Source of the DNA: Candidatus Thalassarchaeaceae archaeon
GTDB lineage: Archaea; Thermoplasmatota; Poseidoniia; Poseidoniales; Thalassarchaeaceae
Reading direction: 5' to 3'
Assembly (NCBI GenBank): GCA_030747475.1
Contig: JASLKO010000097.1
Location: forward strand, 1 to 5,769
Length of the DNA: 5,769 bases
The notes under the pieces were generated by a model. That model saw only the letters and a list, made by a program, of their open reading frames with translations. It made no database searches and was not told the DNA's origin. Position numbers and translations under genes: made by a program. Positions 4,402 through 5,769 of this stretch are shown one piece after another. Numbering within the stretch: the first letter of the stretch is position 1; each line of letters starts with the position of its first letter.

Positions 4402-4420
4402 GGCTCACCAAAGGTGAGCC
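4402..4420 (+). promoter_or_regulatory. Hairpin burying the aminopeptidase Shine-Dalgarno
   Basis: GGCTCACC (4402-4409) and GGTGAGCC (4413-4420) form a perfect 8-bp stem with loop AAA, ending 1 nt before ATG 4422. The 3' arm contains GGTGA (4413-4417), complementary to the archaeal 16S rRNA tail (CACCUCC region), so folding hides the ribosome site. No T-tract follows, which argues against a terminator for the upstream secreted-protein gene. Translational control is inferred; a DNA operator is the main alternative. Confidence 0.5.
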
Positions 4421-4421
4421 C

Positions 4422-5747
4422 ATGGGGATGAGAATTACTGACGAACAGATTGCGAAACTACGGAAAGCGTTTGACAATGAGCCATCAAACATTGTCGCAC
4501 AGAACGCTGTAACCAGTGTTCAACTGCCCAAACTGGCTCTAAATCGAAGTGTTGTCCAAAATACTGACAACACGTTCAGCACAAAACTAGACGCTTGGAA
4601 AGTCACGTCGCAGAAGAGTAGTGGTCGTTGTTGGCTTTTCGCCGCACTGAATCTTTTCCGAGTTGGTGCAATGAAGAAAATGAATGTCAAAGATTTCGAA
4701 TTCAGCCAAGCACACATCCATTTCTGGGATAAATTCGAACGATCAAATCACCTGCTTGAGGCCATCATCGATACTGCAGATCGTCCTGTAGATGATCGTA
4801 CCATTCATTTCCTACTTTCAGATCCAATCGGAGATGGTGGACAATGGAATATGGCGATGAATCTTATCGAGAAACATGGACTTGTACCCAAATCAGCCTA
4901 CCCTGAATCCAACACCAGTAGTGCCACACGTTGGATGAACATGGAATTGAAGAATATCCTTCGAAGTTCAGCTTGTGAAATTCGCGGCATCCTGGAAAAT
5001 GGTGGGAGTGAAGATGAGGCCAGATCCCACAAAGAAAAGCGGGTGGCAGACATTTGGAACATGTTGTGCATCCATCTAGGGACTCCGCCGACAAGTTTTG
5101 ATTGGCAATGGAGAGACAAGGATGACAAATTCCATCGAAAAGGCACGATGACTCCGCAGGAGTTTGCAGAGGAATATGTGGATGTTGATTGGCGAAATTA
5201 TGTTTGTATTGTCAATGACCCCCGAAATGACTACTACCAAACTTACACAGTTGATTATTTGCAGAATGTAGCCGGTGGGCCACCGGTTGTCTACCTCAAT
5301 GTTCCAAGTGAGGAAATGAAGGCGGTTACTCAGAAACTCTTGGAGGATGGCATTCCTGTTTGGATGGGATGCGATGTGGGCAAAGAGATGGATCGTAAAG
5401 GTGGATATTGGGATGCCAACTTGTTCAATGTTGGAGGCCTATACGGTGTTGAATATGGTATGGACAAAGAGAACAGATTGCGCCATGGACAAACGATGAT
5501 GACCCATGCAATGTTGTTCACAGGGGTCGATGTTGTCGATGGGACGCCACGACGATGGCGAGTAGAAAATTCGTGGGGCGATGACAATGGCCAAAAGGGA
5601 TATTACACCATGAATGACTCATGGTACGACGAATACATGTTTGAAATTGCAGCACCCAAAGAGTACCTTACAGAGAAGATGTTGAAGGGATTAGAAAGTC
5701 AACCTGTGGTCCTTCCAGCATGGGATCCAATGGGTTCATTGGCATAG
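4422..5747 (+). CDS. pepC: Aminopeptidase C / bleomycin hydrolase (peptidase family C1B)
   Basis: This 441-residue protein is a complete papain-fold aminopeptidase of the PepC/BLMH/Gal6 family, which is about 440-455 residues. The catalytic set is present: oxyanion Gln64 and nucleophile Cys70 in TSQKSSGRCWLFAALN, His362 in THAMLFTGVD, and Asn383 in VENSWGD. GDGGQW (137-142) and the C-terminal DPMGSLA (435-441) also match; in the family this tail projects into the active site and limits the enzyme to aminopeptidase action inside a hexameric barrel. There is no signal peptide, so it acts in the cytoplasm, removing N-terminal residues from peptides. The family is mainly bacterial and eukaryotic, so lateral acquisition is plausible. 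ATG 4422 fits GGTGA at 4 nt; in-frame ATG 4428 is an alternative start. Its ribosome site lies in a strong hairpin. The last 22 bases of the window show nothing further. Confidence 0.95.
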   Translation: MGMRITDEQIAKLRKAFDNEPSNIVAQNAVTSVQLPKLALNRSVVQNTDNTFSTKLDAWKVTSQKSSGRCWLFAALNLFRVGAMKKMNVKDFEFSQAHIHFWDKFERSNHLLEAIIDTADRPVDDRTIHFLLSDPIGDGGQWNMAMNLIEKHGLVPKSAYPESNTSSATRWMNMELKNILRSSACEIRGILENGGSEDEARSHKEKRVADIWNMLCIHLGTPPTSFDWQWRDKDDKFHRKGTMTPQEFAEEYVDVDWRNYVCIVNDPRNDYYQTYTVDYLQNVAGGPPVVYLNVPSEEMKAVTQKLLEDGIPVWMGCDVGKEMDRKGGYWDANLFNVGGLYGVEYGMDKENRLRHGQTMMTHAMLFTGVDVVDGTPRRWRVENSWGDDNGQKGYYTMNDSWYDEYMFEIAAPKEYLTEKMLKGLESQPVVLPAWDPMGSLA

Positions 5748-5769
5748 GCTAAATCCATTCAGCGACTTT

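Noticed and set aside
4402..4420. Rho-independent terminator for the secreted-protein gene
   Set aside because: The stem is followed by CATGGGG with no T-tract and ends 1 nt before a start codon, so a role at the ribosome site fits better.

Overview
The window looks like a compact piece of archaeal chromosome. Ribosomal protein S8e, SRP19 and an MCT-1-like PUA protein are archaeal/eukaryotic families absent from bacteria. They sit beside genes of bacterial flavour: a CspA-type cold-shock protein and a PepC/bleomycin-hydrolase-type aminopeptidase. With moderate GC, very short spacers and a secreted protein ending in a sorting-signal-like tail, this mix fits a planktonic, protein-degrading euryarchaeon such as Marine Group II (Poseidoniales). 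That placement is inference from gene content, not a database result.

Layout. (1) 1-114 (+) is the C-terminal end of a branched-chain aminotransferase. (2) 132-1012 (-) holds S8e followed by SRP19. (3) 1132-1530 (+) is a tandem-ACT protein divergent from S8e. (4) 1531-2865 (-) is a class II glutamine amidotransferase followed, with no spacer, by an FAHD1-like fumarylacetoacetate hydrolase family enzyme. (5) 2951-3463 (+) is an MCT-1-like PUA protein divergent from the amidotransferase. (6) 3464-3664 (-) is a cold-shock protein. (7) 3815-4381 (+) is a secreted, probably C-terminally anchored and glycosylated protein. (8) 4422-5747 (+) is a complete C1B cysteine aminopeptidase. No stretch over 300 bases lacks a gene; the longest gap is 150 bp (3665-3814). 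I saw no tRNA, rRNA, CRISPR array, insertion sequence or phage gene.

How the genes relate. S8e and SRP19 serve translation and co-translational protein targeting; the PUA and cold-shock proteins are RNA-binding and plausibly tied to translation. The aminotransferase, ACT protein, amidotransferase and FAH enzyme belong to small-molecule (amino and keto acid) metabolism. The aminopeptidase would supply amino acids from peptides.

The most interesting structure is not a gene. Three starts (S8e, SRP19, aminopeptidase) each have a perfect 7-8 bp inverted repeat with a 3-nt loop that ends 0-3 nt before or inside the start codon and buries the Shine-Dalgarno sequence. The three stems differ in sequence and share only architecture. 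At S8e a second upstream copy of the SD-like strand can pair with the same anti-SD strand, giving two mutually exclusive folds like a small RNA switch. The three convergent gene junctions have gaps of 0, 0 and 17 nt, and each carries an inverted repeat across or just past the stop codons.
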